This document shows, in pieces, positions 23,714 through 31,903 of a DNA stretch of 64,000 nt. The stretch's first letter is position 1. Every line of letters begins with the position of its first letter. A model generated the notes under the pieces. That model was not told the origin of the DNA, made no database searches, and saw nothing but the letters and a program-made list of their open reading frames with translations. The translations under genes were made by a program, and so were the position numbers. Source of the DNA: Acidisphaera sp. S103 (GTDB lineage Bacteria; Pseudomonadota; Alphaproteobacteria; Acetobacterales; Acetobacteraceae); assembly GCF_009765975.1 (NCBI RefSeq), contig NZ_LMUJ01000048.1:327111-391110 (forward strand), given 5' to 3'.

Positions 23714-26065
23714 ATGAATGCGCCGTTCGATCCCACGCTGCTGACCGCTGAGAAATTCGCTGTCGGACAACCGGTTTCCCGCAAGGAAGACCCCACCCTG
23801 CTGCGCGGTCAAGGCCGCTACACCGACGATCTGAACCGGCCCAACCAGCTCTACGCCGTCATGGTGCGCAGCCGGATGGCGCACGGCATCATCAACAGCA
23901 TCGACGTCCAGACCGCCCGCGAAATGCCCGGCGTCCACGCGGTCATCCTGGCCGAGGACCTGGACGCCGCCGGGATCAAGAACATGCCGGCCGCGGCGGG
24001 CAAGCACCGCGACGGCACCGCCACTCCACGCCCTGCCCAACGCGCACTGGCATCCGGAAAAGTCCGCTACGTCGGTGAACCAATCGCCATGGTCGTGGCG
24101 GACACCAACAAACTGGCAAAAGACGCAGCCGAGGCGGTCTTCGCCGACATCGATCCGCTGCCCGCCGTCACCACCGCCGGTGACGCCGCCGCCCCAGGCG
24201 CACCCCAGATCCACGACGATGCGCCAGGCAACGTCTGCCTCGATTTCCATTTCGGCGACGAGGAGAAAGTAACCGCCGCCTTCGCCGAAGCCGCGCACGT
24301 CACAAGCCTGTCAATACGCAACAATCGCATCGTCGTCTGCCCGATGGAGCCCCGTTCGGCGATCGGCGAATACGATCCGGAAAAGGATCGTCTGATCCTC
24401 CGCCTGGGTTGCCAGGGCGCGTTCGGGCAACGAGCGCTGCTCAGCAGCGTCATGGGTATGCCAGTCGAAAAAATCCATGTCCTGACTGGAAACGTCGGCG
24501 GATCATTCGGCATGAAAGCCTCCGCCTACCCGGAATCTATCTGCCTGCTGCATGCCGCCCGAGTCCTCGGCCAGCCGGTCAAATGGACAGATGAACGCTC
24601 CGAAAGCTTCATGTCCGACAGCCACGGCCGCGACCACGAGATGATCGCCGAACTGGCTCTCGCCGCCGACGGCAAGTTCCTCGCCCTGCGCGTCACCGGC
24701 CACGGCAACCTGGGCGCCTGGCTGAGCAACGCCACCACCATCCCGCCGACGCAAAACACCGCGAAGAACATCATCGGCGTCTACAACACGCCGCTGATCC
24801 AGGTCACGACCAAGTGCATGTTCACCAACACAACGCCCGTAGGGGCCTACCGAGGCGCCGGCCGCCCCGAGGGCAACTACTACATGGAACGCCTGGTCGA
24901 AACCGCCGCCCGCGAAATGGGCATCGACCGCGTCGAACTGCGCCGCCGCAATCATATCCAACCTGAACAGATGCCATATCAGGCACCGAACGGAATGCTC
25001 TACGACTGTGGAGAATTCCCCGCAGTGATGGAAAGAGCCCTCGCCGCCGGCGACTGGGACGGTTTCGCCACCCGCCAAGCCGAATCTAAATCCCGCGGCA
25101 AACTGCGCGGCCGAGGCATGGGCCATTTTCTGGAGGTCACCGCCGGTGACGGCAACGAAATGGGCGGCATCCGTTTCGAGGACGACGGCAACGTCACCAT
25201 CATCACCGGCACCCTCGACTACGGCCAGGGCCACGCCACGCCCTTCGCCCAGGTCCTCTCCGCCCAGCTCGGTATACCATTCGAAAACATCAAGCTGCTG
25301 CAAGGCGATTCCGACGAATTGGTCGCCGGTGGCGGCACTGGCGGCTCCCGCTCGATGATGCAAAGCGGCGCCGCCATCATCGCCGCCAGCGATATCGTCA
25401 TCGAACGCGGCAAACGCGCCGCCGCGCACTTCCTGGAAGCCTCTGTTGCCGACATCGAATTTTCCCGCGGCCGGTTCAGCGTCGCGGGAACCGATCTGGG
25501 CATCGGCGTCGTCGATCTCGCACAACGGTTGCGCCTGGAAGCCCAGATCCCGGAAGACCTGCCGCAATCGCTGGATGTCAAACACATCAACAAAGGCGTG
25601 CCCTCCGCATACCCCAATGGCTGCCACATCGCCGAGGTCGAAATCGATCCCGAAACCGGCACCGTCGAAGTCGTCAGCTACGCCACCGTCAACGATTTCG
25701 GCACATTGGTGAACCCGATGCTAGTCGCCGGCCAGGCCCATGGCGGCATCGCCCAGGGCATCGGCCAAGCCCTGATGGAAAGCGTCAGATACGACGAGGA
25801 CGGTCAGCTCATCACCGGCTCATACATGGATTACGCGCTGCCACGCGCAGGCGACTTCCCCACCATGGGCTTCATCAGCCACCCCGTACCCGCCCGCACC
25901 AATCCACTCGGTGCAAAAGGCTGCGGTGAAGCCGGTTGCGCCGGCTCCCTGCCGGCGGTGATGAACGCCGTCGTAGATGCGCTCTCGGAATTTGGCATCA
26001 CCCACATCGACATGCCCGCCACACCACACCGCATTTGGCAGGCAATCCAGGCCGCGCAAACATGA
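23714..26065 (+). CDS. Xanthine dehydrogenase/aldehyde oxidase family molybdopterin-binding subunit
   Basis: Large molybdenum-cofactor subunit (783 residues) of the CoxL/aldehyde-oxidase family, which hydroxylates aldehydes, N-heterocycles or CO. The N-terminal a/b hammerhead domain starts at about 20 (SRKEDPTLLRGQGRYTDD), followed by FEPR-like PMEPRSAIGEYD, GGSFGMK near 265, and AYRGAGRPEG near 380. The latter replaces the AYRCSFR loop of true CO dehydrogenase, so aldehyde or heterocycle oxidation is favoured. GAKGCGEAGCAGSLPAVMNAV with the catalytic Glu is near the C-terminus. No iron-sulfur or FAD subunit gene is adjacent, which is unusual for this family. It is ATGA-coupled to a small unknown gene and lies just after modBC. 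Confidence 0.93.
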   Translation: MNAPFDPTLLTAEKFAVGQPVSRKEDPTLLRGQGRYTDDLNRPNQLYAVMVRSRMAHGIINSIDVQTAREMPGVHAVILAEDLDAAGIKNMPAAAGKHRDGTATPRPAQRALASGKVRYVGEPIAMVVADTNKLAKDAAEAVFADIDPLPAVTTAGDAAAPGAPQIHDDAPGNVCLDFHFGDEEKVTAAFAEAAHVTSLSIRNNRIVVCPMEPRSAIGEYDPEKDRLILRLGCQGAFGQRALLSSVMGMPVEKIHVLTGNVGGSFGMKASAYPESICLLHAARVLGQPVKWTDERSESFMSDSHGRDHEMIAELALAADGKFLALRVTGHGNLGAWLSNATTIPPTQNTAKNIIGVYNTPLIQVTTKCMFTNTTPVGAYRGAGRPEGNYYMERLVETAAREMGIDRVELRRRNHIQPEQMPYQAPNGMLYDCGEFPAVMERALAAGDWDGFATRQAESKSRGKLRGRGMGHFLEVTAGDGNEMGGIRFEDDGNVTIITGTLDYGQGHATPFAQVLSAQLGIPFENIKLLQGDSDELVAGGGTGGSRSMMQSGAAIIAASDIVIERGKRAAAHFLEASVADIEFSRGRFSVAGTDLGIGVVDLAQRLRLEAQIPEDLPQSLDVKHINKGVPSAYPNGCHIAEVEIDPETGTVEVVSYATVNDFGTLVNPMLVAGQAHGGIAQGIGQALMESVRYDEDGQLITGSYMDYALPRAGDFPTMGFISHPVPARTNPLGAKGCGEAGCAGSLPAVMNAVVDALSEFGITHIDMPATPHRIWQAIQAAQT

Positions 26066-26409
26066 TCGACGCAACCGAACTGCTGGATGTCCGGATGTCA
26101 TCCGACGGCAAAAACCTTCAGTTGCGGTTGCGTGACCAGAGCGGCCAGGCAGTGACCTTTTCTCTGCCGGCCTGCTGGCTGAACACCATGCTGAACGCCG
26201 TGCCCGCGTCAACCGGAACCGAAACGGTCCACCCACTGGACAGTTGGAGCATGGATCGGACGGGCAACAGCGAAGACCTGATCCTGACCCTACGCACTCC
26301 CGAAGGCCAGGCGGTCTCCTTCACCATGAAACCCTGGCAAGTCGAAGGCATGACCACAATCGCCACCTACGGCCGCTCCGGCCGCACAACAGGAACCACA
26401 ATCCACTAA
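26062..26409 (+). CDS. Hypothetical protein, coupled to the molybdenum hydroxylase
   Basis: A 115-residue protein I do not recognise. Its ATG overlaps the stop of the hydroxylase (ATGA), so it is translated with it. It has no signal peptide or membrane segment. The sequence alternates polar and hydrophobic residues, with two similar blocks: LRLRDQSGQAVTFSLPACW near 25 and LTLRTPEGQAVSFTMKPWQ near 78. The shared pattern L-R-x(3-5)-GQAV-x-F suggests an internal duplication of a small beta-rich unit. A chaperone or accessory role for the hydroxylase is inference from coupling only. Confidence 0.7.
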   Translation: MIDATELLDVRMSSDGKNLQLRLRDQSGQAVTFSLPACWLNTMLNAVPASTGTETVHPLDSWSMDRTGNSEDLILTLRTPEGQAVSFTMKPWQVEGMTTIATYGRSGRTTGTTIH

Positions 26410-26437
26410 CCGCCCCAACCGTCACGGCCGTACCCTA

Positions 26438-26473
26438 CCGTCATGGCCGGGCATGTCCCGGCCATCCACGCAC
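26438..26473. repeat. Intergenic hairpin repeat, copy 6 (CCGGG-stem type)
   Basis: CGTCATGGCCGGG..TCCCGGCCATCCACGCA, near-identical to copy 5. Confidence 0.8.
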
Positions 26474-26502
26474 GAACCGTCGCCACAAGACCGGCCCTCT
26501 CA

Positions 26503-26537
26503 TCGTCATACCGGCGAATGCCGGTATCCACGCCTTA
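26503..26537. repeat. Intergenic hairpin repeat, copy 7 (ACCGGC-stem type)
   Basis: CGTCATACCGGC..GCCGGTATCCACGCC: same frame as the others, but the stem is ATACCGGC/GCCGGTAT, changed on both arms. Confidence 0.8.
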
Positions 26538-26632
26538 CAGTACCGACGGCGAACCCTCGCCCCCCCTGATTCGACATTTCCCCAGTTTGAAACTCTGATG
26601 GGCACAACAGACGCCCGGAAGAGGAATCCAGG

Positions 26633-27943
26633 ATGACCGATGTCGAAACCGCCGTGATCCGCAAGGTGGCATGGAGGCTGATCCCGTTTCTGTGCATCGC
26701 CTACGTGACCAACGCCCTCGACCGGTACAACGTCTCCATCGCCGCCCTGACCATGAACAAGGACCTCGGCCTCAGCGCCTCGGTCTACGGCCTCGCCGCC
26801 GGCTCCTATTTCTGGAGCTACGTTCTGTGTCAGGTCCCCGCCAACCTGATGCTGCGAAAACTCGGCGCCCGAGCGTGGCTTGCCATCATCATGGGCCTGT
26901 GGGGACTGGTATCCACCAGCACCGCCCTGGTTACAGGTGAAACAAGCTTCGTCTGCGCCCGCTTTCTGCTCGGTATCGCCGAGGCCGGCTACTTCCCCGG
27001 CGTCACCTATTTCATGATGTGCTGGTTTCCCAGCCGGCATCGCGGCCGCATGATGGGCTTCTTCTTCGCCGCCAGCGCCATCTCCAGCGTCATCGGTGCA
27101 CCGCTCTCGGCGAACCTGCTACGCCTCGACGGACTACTCGGTCTCGCCGGCTGGCAATGGATTTTCATCGCCGAAGGCCTCCCGGCCATCATCCTCGCGT
27201 TCGTTGGCATCGGCATCCTGCGCAATCGCCCCGCCGACGCACCATGGCTGACCACAACAGAAAGCGAATGGCTGCAAAACCGCCTGGACGCGGAAGCTGC
27301 CAACAAGCCGACACATGGCCGAGCCCTGCTGCCCTCGATCTTGAACCCACAGATCATCATCCTGACCATCGCTTTCGCGTTCACCCTCTACGGCAACTAT
27401 TCCATCGCCTTCTTCCTGCCGCTGATTATCAAGGGCCTGGGTCTCTCGAACCTCGAGGTAGGTTACGTAAGCGCGTTGCCCAGCCTCTGCACAGCCGTCG
27501 GGATGATCCTGATCTCCCGCAGTTCCGACCGCTCCGGAGAACGCTTCTGGCACGTGATAGTCCCCGTAACGATCGGCGGACTGGGCATGCTGGCCGCCGC
27601 ATTTTCGCTCGGCAACGTCTACCTCGCCATGGCCGCGTTCTGCATCGCCTTGTGCGGCCTGTCTTCCACGCTGCCCGTCTTCTGGAACCTGCCGACGGCC
27701 TACTTCGGTTCGGCCACCGCCGCCGCGGGCATCGGCGCGATCAACACCATCGGCAACATGTCAGGCTACCTGGCCCCGCAGTTCACCGGCCTGCTGCACG
27801 ACCGGTCCGGAGGCTACGTCGTGCCATTGCTCGTCGCCGCCGCGCTCGCACTATCCGCGCCAATCCTGATCACCCTCTCCGGCATAAGGCGCTACCTGCA
27901 CCAACCCGATCGATCAACCACACCGGCCGCCAAAACGGTCTAA
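26633..27943 (+). CDS. MFS transporter, anion:cation symporter (phthalate/tartrate permease-like)
   Basis: A 436-residue inner-membrane carrier with 12 hydrophobic segments. IPFLCIAYVTNALDRYNVSIAAL at the start, LGARAWLAIIMGLWG near 80 and GIAEAGYFPGVTYFMMCWFPSRHRGRMMG near 110 are signatures of the ACS family, which imports organic acids such as phthalate, tartrate or glucarate with protons. The start has AGAGGAATCCAGG upstream. It lies after two hairpin repeats and converges with the ModA-like gene (11 bp between stops). Substrate unknown. Confidence 0.92.
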   Translation: MTDVETAVIRKVAWRLIPFLCIAYVTNALDRYNVSIAALTMNKDLGLSASVYGLAAGSYFWSYVLCQVPANLMLRKLGARAWLAIIMGLWGLVSTSTALVTGETSFVCARFLLGIAEAGYFPGVTYFMMCWFPSRHRGRMMGFFFAASAISSVIGAPLSANLLRLDGLLGLAGWQWIFIAEGLPAIILAFVGIGILRNRPADAPWLTTTESEWLQNRLDAEAANKPTHGRALLPSILNPQIIILTIAFAFTLYGNYSIAFFLPLIIKGLGLSNLEVGYVSALPSLCTAVGMILISRSSDRSGERFWHVIVPVTIGGLGMLAAAFSLGNVYLAMAAFCIALCGLSSTLPVFWNLPTAYFGSATAAAGIGAINTIGNMSGYLAPQFTGLLHDRSGGYVVPLLVAAALALSAPILITLSGIRRYLHQPDRSTTPAAKTV

Positions 27944-27954
27944 CCAACCGTCCG

Positions 27955-28746
27955 TCAAGGCGAGGCAAGTCCAACCGGATCGAAACCGAACCGAGCCAAA
28001 ATTGCCTGCCCACGCTCCGACATGACGAACAACGCAAAACGTTCAGCGAGAGGATGATCCGATAGCACAACCATGCCATACGCCGGTCCGACCGATAATG
28101 CGGCCGGTACCGTAACGGACACCAGTCCCGGTACCTCCTTCATCACCGGCCCCGAACCGCTGCAGTAACCCAGCATAATGTCCGCCCGGTTTGCCAGAAA
28201 CACGCCCTGGACCGCCCCATGCCCGGGCACCAGCGACGGCGTATTAGGCCCGCCCACCAGCTTCAACGCCTTCGCTTCCAACACAGCCTTGGCGCCCGGA
28301 TGCACCGCCTCGGCACGAGCAAAAATCGCCCAGGCATAATCGCCACCCAGATCGGCCCCCGGTGTCGACGTCGCCAGTCGCACCGCCGGATCCAACATGC
28401 GGTCCAGCAAATTATCCGACGTCAATCGCGGCCGCCCCAGCGCGCACAACCGATTGCGCGTGAACATGATCACCGGCTGCCCCGCCCGCGCCAGCTTCCG
28501 AGGCTGCGCCATGTCAGCCGAAGCCAGGATATCCGCCGCCTCCCCATGCTCGATCCGCTCCCGCAACACGCCGGACGGCCCGAACACCGGCGCGGCGACG
28601 CTGTCCGGCGGGGCAGGGAAGTCCTTCAGCATTTCCGTGAACGCGCCGCTCAGGCTGCCCGCCGCATAAACCCGCAAACTGTCCGCCATCCCGGCGCTCG
28701 GAAACAGCATCAACAGCAACATGACAATTCGAATTCGACCCGCCAT
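27955..28746 (-). CDS. ModA-like extracellular substrate-binding protein
   Basis: A 263-residue periplasmic protein with a Sec signal peptide (IRIVMLLLMLFPSAGMA). YAAGSLSGAF near 27, FGPSGVLRERIEHGEAADILASAD near 55, and STPGADLGGDYAW near 120 are the standard molybdate/tungstate binding fold (SBP_bac_11). It differs from the ModA at 8790 in lacking the DPAGRYAKQ block. It has no permease or ATPase of its own; it may serve ModBC with a different oxyanion preference. The start at 28746 begins the signal peptide; the open frame upstream is antisense to ALDH 5. Mo-box-like site 6 lies 21 bp upstream. Confidence 0.85.
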   Translation of the reverse strand: MAGRIRIVMLLLMLFPSAGMADSLRVYAAGSLSGAFTEMLKDFPAPPDSVAAPVFGPSGVLRERIEHGEAADILASADMAQPRKLARAGQPVIMFTRNRLCALGRPRLTSDNLLDRMLDPAVRLATSTPGADLGGDYAWAIFARAEAVHPGAKAVLEAKALKLVGGPNTPSLVPGHGAVQGVFLANRADIMLGYCSGSGPVMKEVPGLVSVTVPAALSVGPAYGMVVLSDHPLAERFALFVMSERGQAILARFGFDPVGLASP

Positions 28747-28767
28747 CTGGACCCCCGGCCACCGCGT

Positions 28768-28791
28768 GGCTATATCCCCCACGACATAACC
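28768..28791. promoter_or_regulatory. Mo-box-like palindrome, site 6 (ModA-like/ALDH 5 divergent promoter)
   Basis: GGCTATAT, 8-bp spacer CCCCCACG, ACATAACC; each outermost C/G of the usual CG ends is changed to keep neither pair, otherwise a good match. 28 bp before ALDH 5. Confidence 0.5.
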
Positions 28792-28819
28792 CAAAACGCA
28801 CTGCCAAGGAACCTCGACC

Positions 28820-30328
28820 ATGTCGATAACCGAACAGGCCCGCCCCGCCGCCACCAGCAAGCCGCGCCATGCGCGCATGCTGATCGACGGCGCCTGGGTA
28901 GACAGCGCGTCCGGCGAGACTCTCACGGTGGAAAACCCCGGCCGTCGCACCACCGTCGCCACTATCCCCCGCGGCGCCAAGGCCGACGTCGATCGCGCCG
29001 TCAACGCTGCCCAAAAAGCCTTCCCCGCCTGGAGCAAAATCCCACCCCGCCAGCGCGGTCGCCTGCTGCTGCGCATCGCCGACGCGATGGAAGCCCGCAT
29101 CGAGGAAATGGCCCACATCATCGCGGAAGAAACCGGCAACGCCATCCGCACCCAGGCCCGCCCCGAAGCCACCCTGACTGCCGACATCTTCCGCTATTTC
29201 GGCGGTCTCGCCGGCGAACTCAAAGGCGAAACGATCCCCCTCGGTGAGCACGTCCTCAGCTACACCCGCCGCGAACCCCTCGGCGTCGTCGGTGCCATCA
29301 TCCCTTGGAACGCCCCCGTCCTCCTCGGCGCGCTGAAAATCGCCCCCGCCCTCTGCGCCGGCAACACCCTGGTCCTGAAAACCGCCGAGGACGCGCCACT
29401 CGGTGTCCTCCTCATGACCGAAATCTGCCAGGAATTCCTCCCCCCCGGTGTCCTCAACGTCCTGACCGGCACCGGCGAGGAATGCGGCGGCCCGCTCGCC
29501 CAGAACCCCATCATCCAGAAACTGTCCTTCACCGGCTCGACCGAGGTCGGCAAGATCATCATGCGCGCCGCCGCCGAACGGATCGTTCCGGTGTCGCTCG
29601 AACTCGGCGGCAAAAGCCCATCCATCGTCTACCCCGACGCCGATGAGGATTGGGTCGTCGACGGTGTCATCTCCGGCATGCGCTTCACCCGCCAAAGCCA
29701 GTCCTGCACGGCAGGATCGCGTTTGTTCCTGCATCAGGACATTTTCGACAGCTTCCTCGACAAACTGACCACCAAGGTCCAGGCCCTGAAACTCGGCGAC
29801 CCGCTCGACGAAACATCCGACATCGGCAGCATCATCAACGAAAAGCAATTTCGTAAAGTCTGCAACTATGTTGACGAAGGCCTGAAGCGCAAAGACGCCC
29901 GCCTGGTCTTCGGCGGCCTGCCCCCGAAGGATGGCCCACTCAGCCAGGGCTACTTCGCCGTCCCCACCGTCTTCGCCGACACCTCCAACGACTGGCGCCT
30001 GGCCCGCGAGGAAATCTTCGGCCCGGTCCTCGTCGCCATCCCCTGGAAGGACGAAGACGAGGCCATCCGCATGGCCAACGACAGCCACTACGGCCTCGCC
30101 GCCTACGTCTGGACGCACGAAATCGGCAGCGCCCTACGCGCCGCGCACGCCATCGAATCCGGCTGGGTGCAGGTGAACCAGGGCCTCGGCCAGCAGCCCG
30201 GCCACTCCTACGGCGGCTACAAGCAGAGCGGTATCGGCCGTGAATTCTCCCTGGAAGGCATGCTCGACAGCTTCACCCAGCGAAAAAACGTCACGGTCAA
30301 CATGAACGTCCCGCGCCGCGGCACCTAA
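28820..30328 (+). CDS. Aldehyde dehydrogenase family protein (ALDH 5)
   Basis: A 502-residue ALDH: IPWNAP near 160, FTGSTEVGKII near 235, Glu in LELGGKSPSIVYPDAD, catalytic Cys in RQSQSCTAGSRLFLH near 298, EEIFGPVLVAIPW and YGGYKQSGIGREFS. The QSQSCTAG loop with Gln-Ser-Gln differs from the other four ALDHs here. Near the C-terminus the motif VNQGLGQQPGHSYGGYK replaces the usual VN...PFGGYK. Start has AAGGAACC upstream. A 16-bp hairpin begins 10 bp past the stop. Substrate unknown. Confidence 0.94.
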   Translation: MSITEQARPAATSKPRHARMLIDGAWVDSASGETLTVENPGRRTTVATIPRGAKADVDRAVNAAQKAFPAWSKIPPRQRGRLLLRIADAMEARIEEMAHIIAEETGNAIRTQARPEATLTADIFRYFGGLAGELKGETIPLGEHVLSYTRREPLGVVGAIIPWNAPVLLGALKIAPALCAGNTLVLKTAEDAPLGVLLMTEICQEFLPPGVLNVLTGTGEECGGPLAQNPIIQKLSFTGSTEVGKIIMRAAAERIVPVSLELGGKSPSIVYPDADEDWVVDGVISGMRFTRQSQSCTAGSRLFLHQDIFDSFLDKLTTKVQALKLGDPLDETSDIGSIINEKQFRKVCNYVDEGLKRKDARLVFGGLPPKDGPLSQGYFAVPTVFADTSNDWRLAREEIFGPVLVAIPWKDEDEAIRMANDSHYGLAAYVWTHEIGSALRAAHAIESGWVQVNQGLGQQPGHSYGGYKQSGIGREFSLEGMLDSFTQRKNVTVNMNVPRRGT

Positions 30329-30338
30329 GGTGCGAGAG

Positions 30339-30377
30339 CGGACTGCACCGTTTCACGCAACGAAACGGTGCAGTCCG
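30339..30377. terminator. Strong bidirectional hairpin at the ALDH 5 / GxxExxY junction
   Basis: CGGACTGCACCGTTTC pairs perfectly with GAAACGGTGCAGTCCG over 16 bp around a 7-nt loop. The right arm also encodes the C-terminal residues of the GxxExxY protein, so the hairpin doubles as coding sequence. Confidence 0.75.
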
Positions 30378-30742
30378 TCCTTCAGCAGAACGCAATTAAA
30401 ATTCATCAGCAAAGCCGTCGTGCAGTCGCTCATTCGCAGATACGTCAGTGTTTGGGCCTCATGCACCGGCAGGATGCGTTCGACGGATTTCAGCTCGAGC
30501 AGAACAGTGTGGTCCACAATGATGTCCGCTCGGTAGCCGTTATCGATGCGCATATCTTCGTAGACGAATGGCGGGGGAACTTCGCGTTCGAAGGGTAGGC
30601 CGTCGTTGTGAAGTTCCCAACAAAGACACTGGTGGTAGACGGACTCGAGCAACCCCGGGCCGATCGTCCTGTGCACCTTGATGGCCAGGCGGATGATGCG
30701 GCCAGTCAATTCCGGCCCGGGTTCGGGTGATCGGGTTTTCAT
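30353..30742 (-). CDS. GxxExxY protein
   Basis: A 129-residue protein of the GxxExxY family (PF13366-like). The name-giving motif is GLLESVY near residue 32, followed by the family blocks GYRADIIVD and LLELKSVERILPVHEAQTLTYL near 85. The ELK/D arrangement recalls PD-(D/E)XK nuclease-fold proteins, but activity is not established for the family. These genes usually sit alone near repetitive DNA, as here: a 24-bp inverted repeat lies upstream. Its 3' end is inside the 16-bp terminator hairpin. Confidence 0.93.
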   Translation of the reverse strand: MKTRSPEPGPELTGRIIRLAIKVHRTIGPGLLESVYHQCLCWELHNDGLPFEREVPPPFVYEDMRIDNGYRADIIVDHTVLLELKSVERILPVHEAQTLTYLRMSDCTTALLMNFNCVLLKDGLHRFVA

Positions 30743-31119
30743 AGCCGGATGTTGGGGGCAGGTCGGTTAATAGCGGGTTAACCGGTCGGTTGGTGGCCGT
30801 CGGGAACAGCCGGTGTCCGAACGCTCTCCTCTTATTTCCGATGCAGAGTGCGGAGCGCAGGGTACGCAGAGGAAACCCGAGACCGTCGCCAACACGACGG
30901 GGCACCCGACCTTTCGTTAAAAATCGACGCCAAACTTGTCCGGGGTACAACCGAAAATCTTCCTCTGCGCACCCTGCGCTCCGCCCTGCGGCCTCTGCGT
31001 CGAAAAAGAGATGCCTGTCCGGACACAGGCCTTCCCGGTTGCGGTCCGGTCAACTCACCGAGTCAAGTATCGTCCCGGCCATGGCGTACCGCGACCCAAC
31101 GACCTCCACGACTCACCCC
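30743..31119. other. 377-bp gap without a convincing gene
   Basis: It holds the inverted repeat at 30851-30983. Reading frames in it translate to Leu/Arg-rich repeats of the CTCTGCG words and show no family features or ribosome site. Confidence 0.7.
30851..30983. repeat. Long inverted repeat, 24-bp arms 85 bp apart
   Basis: Arm 30851-30874 (CGGAGCGCAGGGTACGCAGA...) is the reverse complement of 30960-30983 at 23 of 24 positions. The words GCGCAG/CTCTGCG recur around it, as often seen next to GxxExxY genes. Confidence 0.8.
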
Positions 31120-31731
31120 CTAAGCCTCCAGCGAGGCATCCCAATACAGGAAATCCAACCACGTCCGGTGCAGGTTCTCGCGCGACACATGCCACTTCGC
31201 CGCTTCATCGATCTGATGCGGCGTCGGCTCCATCGGCGCGCAACGCAGCCGCAGCCCGCTCTGCTTCAACGACCGGCTGCCCTTGAACAGATTATCCGCC
31301 TGGCAGCACGTCACCACGTTGCACCAACTGCTGACCCCACCCCGCGACCGAGGCACGATGTGATCGAACGTCAGATCCTTCGCCGGCAGCGTCTCCCCGC
31401 AATACTGGCAACTGAACCGGTCGCGCAGGAACACGTGATACCGCGTGAACGCCACCTTGCGCCGCTTATGGAACCGCTTCAGCGCCACCACCGACGGGAT
31501 CGCGAACGACCGCCGGGTCGAATGCACTTCCACGTCATAGTTGATGACCGGATTGACCCGTTCCTGCAGCACCGCCACCAGCGCGTCCTGCCAGGACCAG
31601 ACCGACAGCGGACCCCAGCTCAACGGCTGCATGTCAGCGTTCAGCACCAGGGTTTGCAGGTTGGGAATATGGCTCACAGGCGTTGCCCCGGCCGGAACGC
31701 CGCGTTCAACGTAAGATCGGGCAACTGCCAT
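31120..31731 (-). CDS. HNH endonuclease
   Basis: A 203-residue HNH-fold nuclease. The zinc-binding/HNH core spans about 105-155: CQYCG, LTFDHIVPRSRGG (D-H with catalytic His), then SSWCNVVTCC with N and a second cysteine pair. Upstream, LVLNADMQPL and the basic KRFHKRRKVAFTRYHVFLRDRF are typical of the alphaproteobacterial HNH family of this length, usually chromosomal and of unknown target. A GTG at 31680 is an alternative start closer to the family N-terminus (SHIPNLQTLVLNAD). It stands alone with no methylase, so it is not an obvious restriction enzyme. Confidence 0.88.
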   Translation of the reverse strand: MAVARSYVERGVPAGATPVSHIPNLQTLVLNADMQPLSWGPLSVWSWQDALVAVLQERVNPVINYDVEVHSTRRSFAIPSVVALKRFHKRRKVAFTRYHVFLRDRFSCQYCGETLPAKDLTFDHIVPRSRGGVSSWCNVVTCCQADNLFKGSRSLKQSGLRLRCAPMEPTPHQIDEAAKWHVSRENLHRTWLDFLYWDASLEA

Positions 31732-31903
31732 CCGCCAACAGGCAAAAGCGACTCCCTTTCAACAGGAGCACAACACCTGGGCGTTTAGAAATCGTCGAGT
31801 CGCCAGATATTGTGCGCCGCCGAAAACCTGCGCGATTTATGACAGACCGCCAACCGCGCCGCAACCCGCTCGTGTCAACCCTGTCCGCGACTTCATTGTT
31901 TCG

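Noticed and set aside
31120..31731. HNH gene as part of a restriction or phage-defence system
   Set aside because: No methylase, helicase or other defence gene is adjacent; the HNH family of this form is commonly chromosomal and solitary.
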